DNA of 53,332 nt, from NCBI GenBank assembly GCA_022826345.1, contig JAJDVB010000015.1, positions 1 to 53,332 on the forward strand. The letters are read 5' to 3'. Origin of the DNA: Alphaproteobacteria bacterium (GTDB lineage: Bacteria; Pseudomonadota; Alphaproteobacteria; UBA828). The translations under genes were made by a program, and so were the position numbers. Positions 43,603-51,457 of the stretch are shown here, in pieces (position 1 is the first letter of the stretch; every line of letters starts with the position of its first letter). The notes under the pieces were generated by a model that searched no databases, had not been told where the DNA came from, and was given only the letters and a program-made list of their open reading frames with translations.

Positions 43603-44190
43603 GTGCAGGAACTCACAACGGTAAGCGCGGCAACGTTCGCCCGCAATCCCTCTCCCGACCAGGTGTGCTTCTTCGAGCTGGCTCTTTGGGGAAATCCGGA
43701 CAACCTGAACACGGTCCTGCATGACATGCGGCCCGCATTCTCGGCGGGCGGGTTTCTCATGCCACCCTACCGCCGCAACGAGATGCTCATTCTCGATGCC
43801 GGCATGGCCCTGCCGCCGTGCGGCGGCTACGTAGAGGGTGTCGGACGCAACAAGTACATCGACGGCTGTTCGTCCTCGCTGCTTGTCATGCCACCCCAAA
43901 AAGGTGATCCGTGCGTAAACCACCTGCACATCGTTGCCGGTATCGCGCAGACGGAGCATCATCATCCGAGCGATCGCATCGGAATGGTGGTCCGGGGCCG
44001 GGGTCTGGCGCACCATGAATCCGGGGCTCCAATGGTCCTGCACCCTGGCAAGGCGTGGAAAATTCCCGCAGGGGAGCGTCACCATTTCGAGACCGGCGAA
44101 GACGCGCTCGACGTGCTGGTGTTTCACCCGGACAGCGTGTGGGGCCCGACCGACGCGGCGCATCAGATGCTGGACGCCACGATCCTTTGA
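43603..44190 (+). CDS. cupin domain protein with a cysteine-containing N-terminal extension
   Basis: A 195-residue protein. The frame is open to 43504, but the GTG at 43603 has GGGAGG six bases before it and is taken as start. The cupin core has motif 1 as EHHHPSDRIG (118-127) and motif 2 as GKAWKIPAGERHHFE (149-163), giving His120, His121 and His160 as metal-ligand candidates. Before the core is a block PPCGGYVEGVGRNKYIDGCS (71-90), with Cys73 and Cys89, which appears to be part of a second, degenerate barrel. Possibly a dioxygenase or isomerase; no reaction is claimed. Confidence 0.75.
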   Translation: MQELTTVSAATFARNPSPDQVCFFELALWGNPDNLNTVLHDMRPAFSAGGFLMPPYRRNEMLILDAGMALPPCGGYVEGVGRNKYIDGCSSSLLVMPPQKGDPCVNHLHIVAGIAQTEHHHPSDRIGMVVRGRGLAHHESGAPMVLHPGKAWKIPAGERHHFETGEDALDVLVFHPDSVWGPTDAAHQMLDATIL

Positions 44191-44247
44191 GCGCCTAACC
44201 CGTGGCGTCGGGAGGCGCGATCGCGTCCCCTGGCGCCGAACGCTCTG

Positions 44248-45417
44248 ATGGAGCCGCACCGCCCTCGTCATCCGGCCGTGCTCGCGCTTGCGGGCCTTCT
44301 GTCGCTGGCGGTCGGCATTGGCATCGGACGCTTCGCCTACACGCCGATCCTGCCTTACATGACGGCCGGTCTCGAACTCGCCAAGTCGGAGGCGGGCCTG
44401 ATCGCCTCGGCCAACTACCTGGGCTATCTCCTGGGCGCGCTCGCGGCGGCATGGCGGGCGGTGCCGGGCGATGCCCGCTTTTGGCTGCTGGGTGCGCTCG
44501 CTGTGAGCGGGCTCAGCACCGGCGCCATGACCTTCACGATGAGCCTGGGCGCGTTCCTGGTCCTGCGCTTCGTGGGCGGAGCCGCCGGCGCCTTGGTGAT
44601 GGTGCTCGCGTCCTCCCTGGTGATGGACCGGCTCGCCGCCGCCGGCCGCGACGGATGGGCCGCGGTGATGTATGCCGGCGTCGGCAGCGGCATCGCGATC
44701 TCGTCTCTGGCGGTGCCAGCGGCAGCGTCGGGAGCCGGCGACTGGCAAAGCCCGTGGTTCTTCTGTGGCGTGCTCTGCCTCGCTCTCTCAATTCCGGTCG
44801 CGCTGCTGCTGCCAAGGCCACAAGGGCCGGCACGGGCAGCGCCGGGCGCTCCGTCCGGCACGCGGAGCGGCGGCCTTCTCCGGCTGATCCTCGCCTACGG
44901 CCTGGTCGGCTTCGGCTACGTCATCACCGCCACCTTCGTCTCCGACATGGTGCGCGCCGATCCCGTGCTGCAGCCGGTGGAGCATTGGGTCTGGCTCTGC
45001 GTCGGGCTGACGGCGGCGCCGTCGGTGGCGCTCTGGGGCTGGGCCGGGCGGCGCTGGGGCAATGAGCGCGCCTTCGCAGTCGGCTGCCTGATCGAGGCGG
45101 TGGGCGTCGCGCTCAGCGTGCTGGGCGGCGGCGTCTGGTCGATCCTGCTCGCGGCCGGCCTGCTCGGCGGGACCTTCGTCGGCTTGACCGCGATCGGTCT
45201 GATCGAGGCCCGCCACCGCTCGGCCGGTGACCCGCGCCGCATTCTGGCGTTGATGACCGCGGCCTGGGGGCTGGGCCAGATGGTGGGTCCGACGCTCGCC
45301 GGCGTGCTCTTCGATGCGCTCGGCGGCTATCTGGTGCCGTCGCTGCTGGCTGCAGCCGCGCTCGCCGCCGCGGCCGTGCTGGCCGCGAGCCTGTCGGGGA
45401 GCAGGAGCGCCGCGTAA
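44248..45417 (+). CDS. YbfB/YjiJ family MFS transporter
   Basis: A 389-residue inner-membrane protein with about 12 spans. The family opening GIGIGRFAYTPILPYM is clear at about 23-38 (VGIGIGRFAYTPILP), and the second half includes FVSDMVRADP and GWAGRRWGNERAF. YbfB proteins are uncharacterised MFS carriers. It follows the cupin gene by 57 bases and is followed by the TPR gene after 93 bases on the same strand. Confidence 0.85.
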   Translation: MEPHRPRHPAVLALAGLLSLAVGIGIGRFAYTPILPYMTAGLELAKSEAGLIASANYLGYLLGALAAAWRAVPGDARFWLLGALAVSGLSTGAMTFTMSLGAFLVLRFVGGAAGALVMVLASSLVMDRLAAAGRDGWAAVMYAGVGSGIAISSLAVPAAASGAGDWQSPWFFCGVLCLALSIPVALLLPRPQGPARAAPGAPSGTRSGGLLRLILAYGLVGFGYVITATFVSDMVRADPVLQPVEHWVWLCVGLTAAPSVALWGWAGRRWGNERAFAVGCLIEAVGVALSVLGGGVWSILLAAGLLGGTFVGLTAIGLIEARHRSAGDPRRILALMTAAWGLGQMVGPTLAGVLFDALGGYLVPSLLAAAALAAAAVLAASLSGSRSAA

Positions 45418-45510
45418 ACGAGCCCGGCTATCGGGGCGAAACGGCTGGACGGATCGCCGAATTGCTGGCTTGCTTCGCTTCGGCTCGAGACGACGAAGAG
45501 GACGAATCCC

Positions 45511-46842
45511 GTGGCCCTGAACGACGCGCGCGGCGTGCCGACATCGGCGACCAATCCCAAGAGCCTGGAGATTCTGGAAGCGGCGATTCGCCAGTTCCAG
45601 TGCTACCGGGGCGATGCGGTCGAGACCATCGACCGGGCGCTGGCGGACGACCCGGACTTCGTCGCAGGGCATATCTTCCGCGCCGAGATGCACGCCATGC
45701 TCTGGGAAAAGACCGTGCTTCCGGAGGTCGAAGCGGAGCTGAACCGCCTCACCGAGCTTGCGGACAAAGCCACGGAGCGCGAACGGGCCCACATCGCGGC
45801 GATTGCGGATTGGGCCGCCGGCGACTGGGACGGGATGTCGGCACGGCTCGACCGCATCGTCGCCGACGAGCCGCGCGATGTGGTGGCGCTCCAGGTCGGC
45901 CATCTCTCCGACTTCTTCCTCGGCAACCGGGACAACCTGCGCGGCCGCGTCGCCCGCGCGCTCCCGGCCTACACCGGAGACGACCCCGGATACGGCTTCC
46001 TGCACGGCATGGCCGCGTTCGGCCTGGAGGAGTGCGGCGACTACGGCGCGGCTGAGGACGCCGGCAGGCGGGCCATCGACTTGGAACCGGACGACTGCTG
46101 GGCCCAGCACGCGCTCTGCCACGTGATGGAGATGCAGGCGCGGCAACACGAGGGGATCGCCTTCATGGAGGGGCGCCAGGCCCATTGGGCGCAGGACGAC
46201 AACACCTTCGCCTTCCACAACTGGTGGCACGTCTCCCTCTTCAACCTCGACAACGATCTCTTCGACCGGGCGCTCGAAATCTACGACGCCGCGATCCGGC
46301 CCGAGGCTTCGGAGGTCCAGCTGGAGATGCTCGATGCGGCTGCATTGCTCTGGCGCCTCCGCCTGCGCGGGATCGATACGGGCGATCGCTACGAGAAGCT
46401 CGCCGCGACCTACGAGGCGTTGGCCGAGCACGGCTTTTACGCATTCAACGACATGCACGCGGCGATGGCCTACGTCGCCACCGGCCGGGACAAGGCCGCC
46501 GACGCACTCGAACGGGCGGTGGCAGAAGTGGCGCAGGGCAGGGGCAGCAACGCCCACATGACCCGTGAGGTGGGGCTCCCCATCGTGCGCGCGATCCGCG
46601 CCTTCGGCGCCGAGCGCTACGGCGAGGCGGTGGACCTGCTGATGCCGGTGCGCTACCGGGCGCAGACCTTCGGCGGCAGCCACGCCCAGCGCGACATCGT
46701 CCACCGCACGCTGATCGAGGCGGCGATCCGCGACGGCCAGCGCGGCCTCGCCCAAGCGCTCGCGAACGAGCGCATTTCCTTGAAGCCGGATTGCCCGTTC
46801 AGCCGCTCACTCGGGGAACGCGCCAGGGCGATGGCGAATTAA
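45511..46842 (+). CDS. tetratricopeptide repeat protein, TTC38-like, GTG start
   Basis: A 443-residue soluble protein made of helical pairs. It begins at GTG 45511 after a GAAGAGGA site. Its segments HIFRAEMHAMLWEKT, YGFLHGMAAFGLEECGDYG, CWAQHALCHVMEMQ and FHNWWHVSLF match the conserved pattern of the TPR protein 38 family of eukaryotes and bacteria. The function of this family is unknown. It has no signal peptide. The stop codon overlaps that of the convergent carboxyltransferase gene by four bases. Confidence 0.82.
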   Translation: MALNDARGVPTSATNPKSLEILEAAIRQFQCYRGDAVETIDRALADDPDFVAGHIFRAEMHAMLWEKTVLPEVEAELNRLTELADKATERERAHIAAIADWAAGDWDGMSARLDRIVADEPRDVVALQVGHLSDFFLGNRDNLRGRVARALPAYTGDDPGYGFLHGMAAFGLEECGDYGAAEDAGRRAIDLEPDDCWAQHALCHVMEMQARQHEGIAFMEGRQAHWAQDDNTFAFHNWWHVSLFNLDNDLFDRALEIYDAAIRPEASEVQLEMLDAAALLWRLRLRGIDTGDRYEKLAATYEALAEHGFYAFNDMHAAMAYVATGRDKAADALERAVAEVAQGRGSNAHMTREVGLPIVRAIRAFGAERYGEAVDLLMPVRYRAQTFGGSHAQRDIVHRTLIEAAIRDGQRGLAQALANERISLKPDCPFSRSLGERARAMAN

Positions 46843-48383
46843 GGGCGGACGGGGAAGCTCGTCGGCCCTTTGAGGCGAGGCAGCAGCGGCTGGACGCGGG
46901 CGATCCAGTCGCAGAGCACGGGGCGGGTCTCGCGCGGGTCGATGAGGTCGTGGAAGGAAAAGCTCTCCGCGCGCGGCACAGGCGACTGCCGCGCGAGCAT
47001 TTCCTCCTCGAGCCGTTTGCGCTCGGCCACGGGGTCGTCGGCCTTGGCGATCTGACGGCCGAACGCCACCGCCACGCCGCCCTCGACCGGGAGCGCGCCC
47101 ATCTCGGCCGAGGGCCAGGCGACGACAAACCCGTCGGGGCCGAAATGCGCGGCCACGGCGACGCCGTGCGCCTTGCGCACGATCACCGACGCCCAGGGCA
47201 CCACCGAGCTTGCGGCCGCCAGCACGGCGGCCGTGCCAAAGCGGATCGTGCCGGCCCTCTCCGCCTCCGTTCCCAGCATGAAGCCGGGCTCGTCGACCAG
47301 GCTCACGATCGGCAGGTGGAAGGTGTCGCAGAGCTCGATGAAGCGGCGCGTCTTCTGCGAGCCCGCTGCGGTCATCGCGCCGGCCAGGTGCCAGCAGTCG
47401 TTGGCGAGCACGCCGACCGGCTGGCCCCTGAGCCGGGCGAGGCCGGTAATCGTGCCCTGCCCGTAGAGCCGGCCAATCTCGAAGAACGAGCCCTCATCCA
47501 GCACCAGCGCGATCACGCGCCGCATGTCGTAGAGCTTGCGCCGGTTGCGCGGCACGATCTCGATCAGCTCCTCGGCGCGGCGGCCCGCCGGGTCGTCGGC
47601 CGCCGTGCAAGGCGGCAGCTCCCAGACGTTGGGCGGCAGATAACTCAGGAAGCGGCGGATCTCTGCGAAGGCCGCTGGCTCGTCCGCCACCAGATTGTCG
47701 ACGACGCCGTTCCTGGCATGGACGTCGGGGCCGCCCAGCGCCTCCTTGCTCGGGCGGCGGCCGAGCGCGCGCGCGACCACGGCGGGGCCGGCGACCAGAA
47801 CCTGCGTCGTCTCGGTCATCACCGAAAAGTGCGAGGCCACGAGGCGCGCGGCCGGCAGGCCCGCGACCGCGCCGAGCGCCGCCGAGGCGACCGGCACGGT
47901 CGCCATCGCGCGCGCCACGGAGGCGAAGCGCGGCGGGGCGTTGACCGGCGTGCCCACCGTCTTGGAGCCGGACCCGGCCACGCTGCCACCGGCACCTTGG
48001 TGCAGGCGCACCAGAGGCACGCGGTAGGTGCAGGCGAGCTCTTCCGCGTAGACGCTCTTGCGCAAGCCAGCTTCGTTGGGCGAGCCGCCCCGGAGGGTGA
48101 AGTCCTCGCCGCCGATCACGCAGCGGCGCCCGTCGACCGTGCCGAAGCCGAGCACGAAGTTGGCCGGGGAGAAGTCGGTTAGGCGCCCTTCGTCGTCGCG
48201 GGTCGCATCGCCCGAGGCGCCGCCGAGCTCCTGAAAGGAGCCGTCGTCGAGCATGGCGTCGATCCGCTCGCGGATCGTGAGCAACCCCCTGGCGTGCTGT
48301 CGGGCGACGCCCTCCTCCCCTCCCTGCGCCTGGGCGAGCACGCGCTTCTGCGCGAGCTCCTCGACCTCCTTCTCCCAGCTCAT
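46839..48383 (-). CDS. acyl-CoA carboxylase carboxyltransferase (beta) subunit
   Basis: A 514-residue protein with two crotonase-like halves, as in propionyl- and methylcrotonyl-CoA carboxylase beta subunits. The first half has GRRCVIGGEDFTLRGGS and LHQGAGGSVAGSG as acyl-CoA site, the second half has GLARLRGQPVGVLAND and VDEPGFMLGTEAE for biotin binding. It moves the carboxyl group from biotin to an acyl-CoA. No biotin carboxylase or biotin carrier gene is in the window, so the full enzyme must be completed elsewhere. It follows a CaiB gene by 18 bases. Confidence 0.87.
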   Translation of the reverse strand: MSWEKEVEELAQKRVLAQAQGGEEGVARQHARGLLTIRERIDAMLDDGSFQELGGASGDATRDDEGRLTDFSPANFVLGFGTVDGRRCVIGGEDFTLRGGSPNEAGLRKSVYAEELACTYRVPLVRLHQGAGGSVAGSGSKTVGTPVNAPPRFASVARAMATVPVASAALGAVAGLPAARLVASHFSVMTETTQVLVAGPAVVARALGRRPSKEALGGPDVHARNGVVDNLVADEPAAFAEIRRFLSYLPPNVWELPPCTAADDPAGRRAEELIEIVPRNRRKLYDMRRVIALVLDEGSFFEIGRLYGQGTITGLARLRGQPVGVLANDCWHLAGAMTAAGSQKTRRFIELCDTFHLPIVSLVDEPGFMLGTEAERAGTIRFGTAAVLAAASSVVPWASVIVRKAHGVAVAAHFGPDGFVVAWPSAEMGALPVEGGVAVAFGRQIAKADDPVAERKRLEEEMLARQSPVPRAESFSFHDLIDPRETRPVLCDWIARVQPLLPRLKGPTSFPVRP

Positions 48384-48401
48384 ACGGGACTTATGGGGGG
48401 C

Positions 48402-49586
48402 TCAGGTCACGACGCCGGCGTCGTGCAGCGCGACGATCTCGCTGGCGGAAAGACCGGCCTCGGCAAGCAGCTCGTCCGTGTGTTCGCCGAGCATGGGCGC
48501 ACCGCGACGGATCGAGCTCGGCGTCGCCTCGAATCGCGCCGCGGGCCGCGCCTGGCGCATCCTTCCGGCGACGGGATGATCGAGCTCGACCAACGTGCCG
48601 GCGGCGGCGACCTGCGGATGCTCGACCAGCGCGGTCCGGGTCAGCACCGGCGCGCAGGGAACGCCTTCGGCCTCCAGCCGCTCCATCCACTCGTCGGTGG
48701 TCCGCGTGCGCAGCACCTCCTGGGTGAGCGAGAGCCGATCATCGATATTCTCGTCGCGGAGCGCCGGCGTCTTGAAGCGCGCGTCCTCCAGCCATTCGGG
48801 TCGCTCCAGCGCACGCGTGAGACCGACCCACTCGCGGTCGCTCATCACGGCGACGCTCATGTGGCCGTCCTTGGTCTCGTAGATGAGGTCGATGAAGCTC
48901 GCCGCCCGCTGCTCCGTCGGCGCCTGCTCAAGGAAGGTCTGGCCGCCCATGTCCGACGCCCACAGGAATGAGACAACGGCATCGAGCATGGAGAGGCGCA
49001 CGTGCTGAGCCTGCCCCGTGCGCTCGCGGGCGAGGAGCGCGGCGGTGACGGCCTGCGCCGCGGTCACGCCGGTGAGTTTGTCGGGCAGGATGGTGCGCAC
49101 GAGACGGGGACGCGCATCGTCCGAGCCGCCCTGGACCGAGGCCAGGCCCGACGCGGCCTGGATGATGGGGTCGTAGACGCGCTTGTCCGCGTAGGGGCCG
49201 GTCTCGCCGAAGCCGTTGATCGAGACGTAGACGATCTTCGGGTTTGCTGCCCGAATGTCCGGCTCGGCGACCTTCAGTCTCTCGACCACGCCCGGCCGAA
49301 AGTTCTGGATGAAGACGTCGGCACTCGCCGCGAGCCGAAGCACGGCATCGCGCCCGCGCGGGTCCTTCAGGTTGACGGCGATGGAGCGCTTGTTGCGGTT
49401 GACGTTGAGAAAGCCCGAGGCGAGTCCGTTGGAGCGGTTGCTGCCGGTGCGCGTGTGATCGCCCTGGCCGATGGTCTCCACCTTGATCACCTCGGCGCCC
49501 TGGTCGCCCAGCATCATGGTTGCGAAGGGGCCCGAGACCATCGACGTGAGGTCGATGACGCGGTAGCCGTCGAGCGGTCCTGGCAC
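48402..49586 (-). CDS. CaiB/BaiF family CoA-transferase
   Basis: A 394-residue class III CoA-transferase. The N-terminal motif is GYRVIDLTSMVSGPFATMML; the NRNKRSIAVNLKDPRGRDAV segment is a family hallmark, and the Asp in TILPDKLTGVTAAQAV is the probable catalytic residue that forms the aspartyl-CoA intermediate. It swaps CoA between an acyl-CoA donor and a carboxylic acid. It lies 57 bases downstream of the nitrile hydratase accessory gene and probably activates an acid made in this pathway for the carboxyltransferase that follows (inference). Confidence 0.88.
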   Translation of the reverse strand: MPGPLDGYRVIDLTSMVSGPFATMMLGDQGAEVIKVETIGQGDHTRTGSNRSNGLASGFLNVNRNKRSIAVNLKDPRGRDAVLRLAASADVFIQNFRPGVVERLKVAEPDIRAANPKIVYVSINGFGETGPYADKRVYDPIIQAASGLASVQGGSDDARPRLVRTILPDKLTGVTAAQAVTAALLARERTGQAQHVRLSMLDAVVSFLWASDMGGQTFLEQAPTEQRAASFIDLIYETKDGHMSVAVMSDREWVGLTRALERPEWLEDARFKTPALRDENIDDRLSLTQEVLRTRTTDEWMERLEAEGVPCAPVLTRTALVEHPQVAAAGTLVELDHPVAGRMRQARPAARFEATPSSIRRGAPMLGEHTDELLAEAGLSASEIVALHDAGVVT

Positions 49587-49643
49587 TTGTCGTCTCCTCG
49601 CTGCGCCGGGTGGCGCAATCGTATCCGGACGGTGGCAACGGCT

Positions 49644-50021
49644 CTATCGGCCGGCCGACGTGCGCTTCTTCAACTCGATAGGTTGGCCGTGGGGGGTATG
49701 GATGGTCGCCTCGGTCCAGTCATGCTTGAGGCCGGCAAGCTCCGCTTCGGACCCGAGCCCCTTGTCGATCACCAGCTTCTCGAGCGCGTTCAGCCAGTGC
49801 TCGTAGTAGCGGTCGCCGAGGTCGGGATCGCCTCGCTGCCTCGCCGCCGCGATCTCGGCAGAGAGGTAGTCGACCCATTCCGACCAGGTGAACTTGCCAG
49901 CCTCCGACAACCGGACCGCCATGGCGAAGGCGGTCGCCTCCCACGGCTCCTTGAAGACCGGTCCGTCTTCGGCCTCCCAGGGAAGCTGCGGCAGGTCGTC
50001 AGCCGATTGCGCAGCGCTCAT
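49644..50021 (-). CDS. nitrile hydratase accessory (activator) protein
   Basis: A 125-residue protein. The ATG at 50021 overlaps the stop of the beta C-part gene (ATGA). It has the family pattern FKEPWEATAFAMAVRLSEAG, FTWSEWVDYLSAEI and YYEHWLNALEKLV. Such activators carry cobalt or help insert it and drive self-subunit swapping of the alpha subunit. It resembles the N-terminal part of the beta subunit encoded two genes upstream (shared F-x-x-x-WE-x-x-x-F-x-M and YYEHWL), as known for this family. The tail ends with a basic ELKKRTSAGR. Confidence 0.87.
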   Translation of the reverse strand: MSAAQSADDLPQLPWEAEDGPVFKEPWEATAFAMAVRLSEAGKFTWSEWVDYLSAEIAAARQRGDPDLGDRYYEHWLNALEKLVIDKGLGSEAELAGLKHDWTEATIHTPHGQPIELKKRTSAGR

Positions 50022-50371
50022 GCGCTGTCGAGATAGTCGTCGAAGAGATCGATGTAAACGCAGGCGTTCGCGTTCGCGTGGCTGCCCCAGAGCTCGCTCC
50101 CCTCGAAGCGCACGCTGTAGACGTGCTGAGGGTCGCAGTGAGTGCCCGATGCGGCCGAGGTGTCCGGGAACGCGAAGACGCCGTGATCGCGCGCGATCCG
50201 TCCGGTCCTGCCGCGGATATAACGCGGCAGCCTGGTGTGGGACACGGGGTTGATGTCGCGGGCCTTGACCGTGTCGCCGACCTTGAACTTCGGTGCGACG
50301 TCCACATCCATCCGGCATGACGCGCCGCCGGCCACCAGGCCCGGGACCATCTCAGGCGTCAGCGTTGGCAT
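50018..50371 (-). CDS. nitrile hydratase beta subunit, C-terminal part (SH3-like barrel) as a separate gene
   Basis: A 117-residue protein equal to the C-terminal half of nitrile hydratase beta subunits. It has KFKVGDTVKARDINPVSHTR, LPRYIRGRTGRIARDHGVFA and QHVYSVRFEGSELWG. The arginines of SHTRLPRY (47, 50) include the one that normally hydrogen-bonds to the oxidised cysteines of alpha. Its ATG at 50371 shares one base with the stop of the N-terminal gene (TGATG), and GGGAG lies seven bases before it. This fits a three-subunit enzyme such as thiocyanate hydrolase or toyocamycin nitrile hydratase, but a single-base frameshift in one gene would look the same. Confidence 0.85.
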   Translation of the reverse strand: MPTLTPEMVPGLVAGGASCRMDVDVAPKFKVGDTVKARDINPVSHTRLPRYIRGRTGRIARDHGVFAFPDTSAASGTHCDPQHVYSVRFEGSELWGSHANANACVYIDLFDDYLDSA

Positions 50372-50685
50372 CACGACTCTCCCGCCTGGCGAAGGCTCTC
50401 GATCTTCGCTTCGATCTCTGCCTTGGTCAGTATGCCCCGTTCCACCAGCACGGTCTCGTAGACGTGCAGCCAGTGCTCGTAGTACGAGGTCTCCAGGTAC
50501 TCGGCCGGGCCCATCCGCTCGATGGCGTGGCGGAACATGTCCACGTTGAAGTGGCCTTCGGCGAAGTTGGTGAAGAACATGCCGAAGACCCGGCCTTCCC
50601 ACTCCTCGTGGAACTGGGGTTCGTTCTCCTCGCGAACAATCGGGCCCATGCACTGCATGCCGCCCATGTCGTGGATGCCGTTCAT
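50371..50685 (-). CDS. nitrile hydratase beta subunit, N-terminal part as a separate gene
   Basis: A 104-residue protein. It begins MNGIHDMGGMQCMGP, the classical start of nitrile hydratase beta, then VREENEPQFHEEWEGRVFGM, MFRHAIERMGPAEYLETSYY and EHWLHVYETVLVERGILTKA, and ends after AEIEAKIESLRQAGES. Arg52 or Arg57 in FRHAIERM corresponds to the beta arginine that contacts the metal-site cysteines. The usual beta subunit is about 210-230 residues; here the chain stops exactly at the linker to the second half. It is 23 bases after the alpha gene. Confidence 0.85.
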   Translation of the reverse strand: MNGIHDMGGMQCMGPIVREENEPQFHEEWEGRVFGMFFTNFAEGHFNVDMFRHAIERMGPAEYLETSYYEHWLHVYETVLVERGILTKAEIEAKIESLRQAGES

Positions 50686-50708
50686 CGCTGTGCTCCCTTG
50701 GGAACCGG

Positions 50709-51317
50709 CTAGCTGGCGGGCGCTTCGGCCAGCGCCGTGCCGATCATCGAATCGCGGGTCACAAGCGCCGCCAGCTCGTCCTCGCTCAGGCCTTCCGTCC
50801 CGGCAGGCCGCTGCGGCAGCACCAGATAGCGGAGCTCGGCGCTGCTGTCCCACACCCGTATCTCGATATCGTCAGAGAGTTCGACGCCGAATTCCGCGAG
50901 CACCCCGCGCGGGTCGATGACCGAGCGAGCCCGGTAGGGGGCGCTCTTGAACCAGATGGGCGGCAGCCCGAGCGTCGGCCACGGATAGCAGGAGCAGAGC
51001 GTGCATGTGACCAGGTTGTGCACGTCATCGGTGTTCTCGACGACGACCATGTCCTCGCCCTGCACGCCGCTGAAGCCGAGCTCGGCGATCGCCGCGCTCC
51101 CGTCCTCAAGCAACCTTTGCTTGTAGTCCGGGTCCGTCCACGCTCGCGCCACCACCTTGGCGCCGTTGCGCGGGCCGATCTTGGTCTCGTAGGTCTCCAC
51201 CAGCGCGTCGATGGCGGCGGGGTCGAGCAGGCCCTTCTCGGTGAGGAGTGTCTCCAGAGCCTTCACGCGCATCGCCGTCTCGGATGGAGGCGCGTTGTGA
51301 GCGTGATCATGTGCCAT
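50709..51317 (-). CDS. nitrile hydratase alpha subunit, cobalt type
   Basis: A 202-residue subunit that holds the metal. The claw motif CTLCSC (105-110) with Thr106 and the following [10 protein letters not shown] is the cobalt-type pattern; iron-type enzymes have Ser at that place. The three Cys and Ser109 give the ligands, two of which become oxidised. Other family markers are [17 protein letters not shown] and [16 protein letters not shown]. The enzyme adds water to nitriles to form amides, in the cytoplasm. The His-rich start MAHDHAHNA is common in cobalt-type members. First gene of the operon with a candidate promoter. Confidence 0.92.
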   Translation of the reverse strand: MAHDHAHNAPPSETAMRVKALETLLTEKGLLDPAAIDALVETYETKIGPRNGAKVVARAWTDPDYKQRLLEDGSAAIAELGFSGVQGEDMVVVENTDDVHNLVTCTLCSCYPWPTLGLPPIWFKSAPYRARSVIDPRGVLAEFGVELSDDIEIRVWDSSAELRYLVLPQRPAGTEGLSEDELAALVTRDSMIGTALAEAPAS

Positions 51318-51350
51318 GGCCGAACCTCTCCCCTTCGCTGCCCTGCCCCG

Positions 51351-51379
51351 ATGGTATCCGCAGGCCGGGAGCCGTTCAA
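51351..51379 (-). promoter_or_regulatory. candidate sigma-70 promoter of the nitrile hydratase operon
   Basis: On the minus strand TTGAAC (51374-51379) and TACCAT (51351-51356) are 17 bases apart, each four of six to consensus. It lies 34 bases before the alpha-subunit ATG, in the 140-base gap after the aldolase gene. No clear terminator was seen for the aldolase gene in that gap. Confidence 0.4.
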
Positions 51380-51457
51380 TCGCGTTCGCGCCGGCTCATC
51401 ATTGTCAGCACGGTTGCGGCCTGCCCGGCACCGTGGGGAAGGGTCGGCGCGCTCTCC

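Noticed and set aside
44788..46755. A 655-codon open frame on the minus strand across the MFS and TPR genes
   Set aside because: It crosses two plus-strand genes with clear families, has no domain pattern and no ribosome site.
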